This document shows positions 23,369 through 25,228 of a DNA stretch of 25,228 nt, piece after piece (the first letter of the stretch is position 1; each line of letters begins with the position of its first letter). The stretch spans positions 1 to 25,228 of the forward strand of contig HF989689.1 of assembly GCA_000431315.1 (NCBI GenBank), read 5' to 3'. The DNA comes from Brachyspira sp. CAG:484. Its GTDB lineage: Bacteria > Cyanobacteriota > Vampirovibrionia > Gastranaerophilales > Gastranaerophilaceae. The notes under the pieces are model-generated. The model did no database searches. It had not been told where the DNA came from and worked only from the letters and a program-made list of their open reading frames with translations. The translations under genes were made by a program, and so were the position numbers.

Positions 23369-24997
23369 ATGAGCAACCTGCAATTTCAAAACGATCTGGA
23401 CAGATTAACCGAGATTTTACCGGAAAAGGTAAAGAGATACATCAGCTATGACCAGATGGAAGACGTTATCGAGATTGTTCTGGATATAGGCAGAACACCC
23501 GAGATAAGGCATTCGGGCGGCAGAATAGAGTATTTAGGCTGCGATACTGTCACTGCTGAGGATATTTCATATATAACGAGCAGGATACAGGAATTTACAT
23601 CAGATAATCGTTCAGGGATCCCCGGAACACTCCACAGAATTAGTGCAATAAGAAACCGTCAGGGAAAAGTGATAGGTCTAACTTGCAGAATTGGTAGAGT
23701 TGTTACGGGGACAATTGCTTGTATAAAAGATATTTGTATGATGAATAAAAGCATACTGTTTCTTGGACGTCCTGGGGTTGGAAAAACCACTAAGTTAAGA
23801 GAAATTTCAAGGCTGGTTGCAGATGAACTCGGGAAAAGGGTTGTTGTTGTTGATACATCAAACGAAATAGCAGGTGACGGCGACACCCCTCATCCGGCAA
23901 TAGGTCATGCAAGACGTATGCAGGTAACCCAGCCTGAGTACCAAAAAGATATAATGATAGAAGCAGTTGAAAACCATACACCTGAAGTTATTGTAGTAGA
24001 CGAAATAGGAACAGAAGCAGAAGCACAGGCAGCCAGAACAATTGCAGAAAGAGGCGTAATGCTTATAGCAACCGCACATGGCAACAGCCTTGAAAGCTTG
24101 ATTAAAAACCCGACATTATCGGATCTTGTAGGCGGTATTCAGTCAGTTACATTAGGAGATGATGAAGCAAGGAGAAGAGCTTCACAGAAGACCGTACTTG
24201 AAAGGGAAAAACAGCCTACATTTGATATTGTAATAGAAATTATCGACAGAAATACCCTTGCAGTATACAAAGATACGGCAGAGGCAGTAGATTATATATT
24301 AAGAGGCTGGCCGATAAGACCGGAAATAAGAAAAGTTGACAAGGATTATTCATCACAGCAATCAGAGCCTGCAAAACCTGAGCAGAAAAATGAGCCTACT
24401 ATTACTGAACAAATAAACAGACTTGAACAAAAAATCCAGCCTTCAGACAGTTTAAAATTCAGCTTTTCAAGGCAGAAGTATGTTGACGAGGTTAAAGATT
24501 TCAAAAAGATATATCTTTATGCAGTATCAAGAAGCATTGTAGAAAAAGTCATAGAAAGACTTGATTTAAAAGCTGAAATAACAAGAAATCTTGATGATGC
24601 AGATATTGTAATTGCACACAAGAATTTTGCTAAAGGTGGTGCAAAAATTCTTTCAACCGCGAACGATTACAGATTACAGGTATTTTATATTAAAACAAAT
24701 TCAATGGCGCAAATTCAAAAAGTGTTAAAAGATGCACTTCAAATAACAGAAGCCTCCGAAACTCTTCAAGGCTACTATGATGATGCAGAAAGAGCTCTGG
24801 ATGAGGCAAAAGCAGCAATTAACAAAATTCTTGCCGGAGCAGAACATATCGAACTTCGTCCGCAAAATCAGCAGATAAGAAAGTTACAGCATGAACTTGT
24901 TGAACAGCATAATCTGACAAGCAAGAGCGTCGGAGAAGGCGAACAGCGCCATTTAAAAATAGTCGGCGGCAAGGATTTTGAAAAGAAAATTGTATAA
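23369..24997 (+). CDS. R3H-domain AAA ATPase, Ycf45 family (SpoIIIAA-like)
   Basis: This encodes 542 aa. Residues of about 15-110 are the N-terminal domain with EIVLDIGRTPEIR and the ISYITSRI helix. The ATPase domain has Walker A GRPGVGKTT at 133-141, a switch region DTSNEIAGDGDTPHPAIG and Walker B VIVVDEIG. Residues of about 340-370 are a Gln/Glu/Pro-rich linker. The C-terminal R3H domain (about 485-540) has its conserved pair at Arg504 and His508 and ends in TSKSVGEGEQRHLKI, so it should bind single-stranded nucleic acid. Members are conserved in cyanobacteria and some plastids. The exact role is unsettled. AGAAAGG upstream serves as ribosome binding site. The gene has its own promoter and stands alone between two copies of an intergenic repeat. 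Confidence 0.92.
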   Translation: MSNLQFQNDLDRLTEILPEKVKRYISYDQMEDVIEIVLDIGRTPEIRHSGGRIEYLGCDTVTAEDISYITSRIQEFTSDNRSGIPGTLHRISAIRNRQGKVIGLTCRIGRVVTGTIACIKDICMMNKSILFLGRPGVGKTTKLREISRLVADELGKRVVVVDTSNEIAGDGDTPHPAIGHARRMQVTQPEYQKDIMIEAVENHTPEVIVVDEIGTEAEAQAARTIAERGVMLIATAHGNSLESLIKNPTLSDLVGGIQSVTLGDDEARRRASQKTVLEREKQPTFDIVIEIIDRNTLAVYKDTAEAVDYILRGWPIRPEIRKVDKDYSSQQSEPAKPEQKNEPTITEQINRLEQKIQPSDSLKFSFSRQKYVDEVKDFKKIYLYAVSRSIVEKVIERLDLKAEITRNLDDADIVIAHKNFAKGGAKILSTANDYRLQVFYIKTNSMAQIQKVLKDALQITEASETLQGYYDDAERALDEAKAAINKILAGAEHIELRPQNQQIRKLQHELVEQHNLTSKSVGEGEQRHLKIVGGKDFEKKIV

Positions 24998-25007
24998 TCC
25001 GGTGCTG

Positions 25008-25105
25008 CATCTTTCGACCGGCTCAACGCAGTAACGCAGTTGCACACCGTTTCTAAATCCACTCAAAAAATTCTTCTCCCGTTACTTATCAGGAAATTTT
25101 ATCAG
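25008..25105. repeat. Intergenic repeat, copy B
   Basis: This is the second copy of the element at 22923-23015, with ccggctcaacgc at 25018-25029, tttcta at 25050-25055 and gttacttatca at 25081-25091, followed by ggaaattttatcag. It begins about 10 bp after the ATPase stop. On the minus strand an extended -10 (TGA TAAAAT, 25096-25104) would start a transcript at about 25089, inside the conserved block. Confidence 0.65.
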
Positions 25106-25136
25106 ATATATAAAGTTTACATTGTTGTCAAGTAAT

Positions 25137-25165
25137 GACCGGTTAAAATACCGGTCTTTTATTTT
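25137..25165 (+). terminator. Intrinsic terminator after the R3H ATPase gene
   Basis: gaccggt (25137-25143) and accggtc (25150-25156) form a 7-bp GC-containing stem with a 6-nt loop, followed by TTTTATTTT on the plus strand. No U-tract follows on the minus strand, so it acts mainly for the plus-strand transcript. Confidence 0.75.
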
Positions 25166-25228
25166 ATGCGTTATAACGTTTAAAGGATTTTTCAATATTT
25201 TTCTGAATAACCGACTTGACAGTATCGT
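25164..25228 (-). CDS. Probable C-terminal end of a minus-strand gene (partial)
   Basis: One minus-strand frame stays open from the window edge for 20 codons, reading DTVKSVIQKNIEKSFKRYNA, and ends in TAA at 25164-25166. The amphipathic composition and the position just beyond a convergent terminator fit the end of a real gene. It is too short to identify, and chance is not excluded. Confidence 0.4.
   Translation of the reverse strand, partial: DTVKSVIQKNIEKSFKRYNA

Overview
The window looks like a chromosomal segment of a low-GC member of the non-photosynthetic cyanobacterial relatives (Melainabacteria / Vampirovibrionia, probably Gastranaerophilales-like). This rests on the cyanobacterium-like stretch of the partial 16S rRNA gene around the 359F region, a Ycf45-type R3H-domain ATPase typical of Cyanobacteria and plastids, a thiamine-phosphate synthase with the N-terminal extension common in cyanobacteria, and a fermentative core set (pyruvate phosphate dikinase, ferredoxin-dependent 2-oxoacid oxidoreductase). 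The species assignment is inference. No mobile element, CRISPR array, tRNA or prophage is visible.

Layout. 1-809: 5' half of a 16S rRNA gene on the minus strand. 810-1450: its leader, with four tandem minus-strand promoters, three of which lie just before the same short 5'-terminal hairpin. 1693-2112: a small exported protein. 2165-4144 (minus) and 4224-5246 (plus): divergent lytic transglycosylase and ThiE, both with extended -10 promoters placed so close to the start codons that the mRNAs should be leaderless or nearly so. 5329-6717: bifunctional mannose-1-P guanylyltransferase / mannose-6-P isomerase. 6725-8675 (minus): a two-gene unit of a HEXXH metallopeptidase and a DUF3137-type membrane protein. 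8778-9167: small membrane protein. 9187-12195 (minus): ppdK followed at 9 bp by a small four-cysteine exported protein. 12311-12541 (minus): small basic coiled-coil protein. 12669-15290 (minus): a four-gene 2-oxoacid:ferredoxin oxidoreductase operon in the order ferredoxin, alpha, beta, gamma. 15479-22898 (plus): a giant (about 2015 aa) cytoplasmic coiled-coil protein that overlaps a GlcD-type FAD oxidase gene. 23369-24997 (plus): the R3H/Ycf45 ATPase, bracketed by two copies of a roughly 90-bp non-coding repeat. 25164-25228 (minus): probable last codons of a further gene.

How it fits together. PPDK interconverts pyruvate and PEP, and the 2-oxoacid oxidoreductase handles CoA-dependent oxidative decarboxylation with ferredoxin, as in anaerobic fermenters. 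ManC supplies GDP-mannose for surface polysaccharide, and the transglycosylase remodels peptidoglycan. The least explained parts are the giant modular coiled-coil protein with its four copies of a 14-residue LHxKxDILA motif, the paired repeats around the R3H ATPase gene, and the rrn promoter array.
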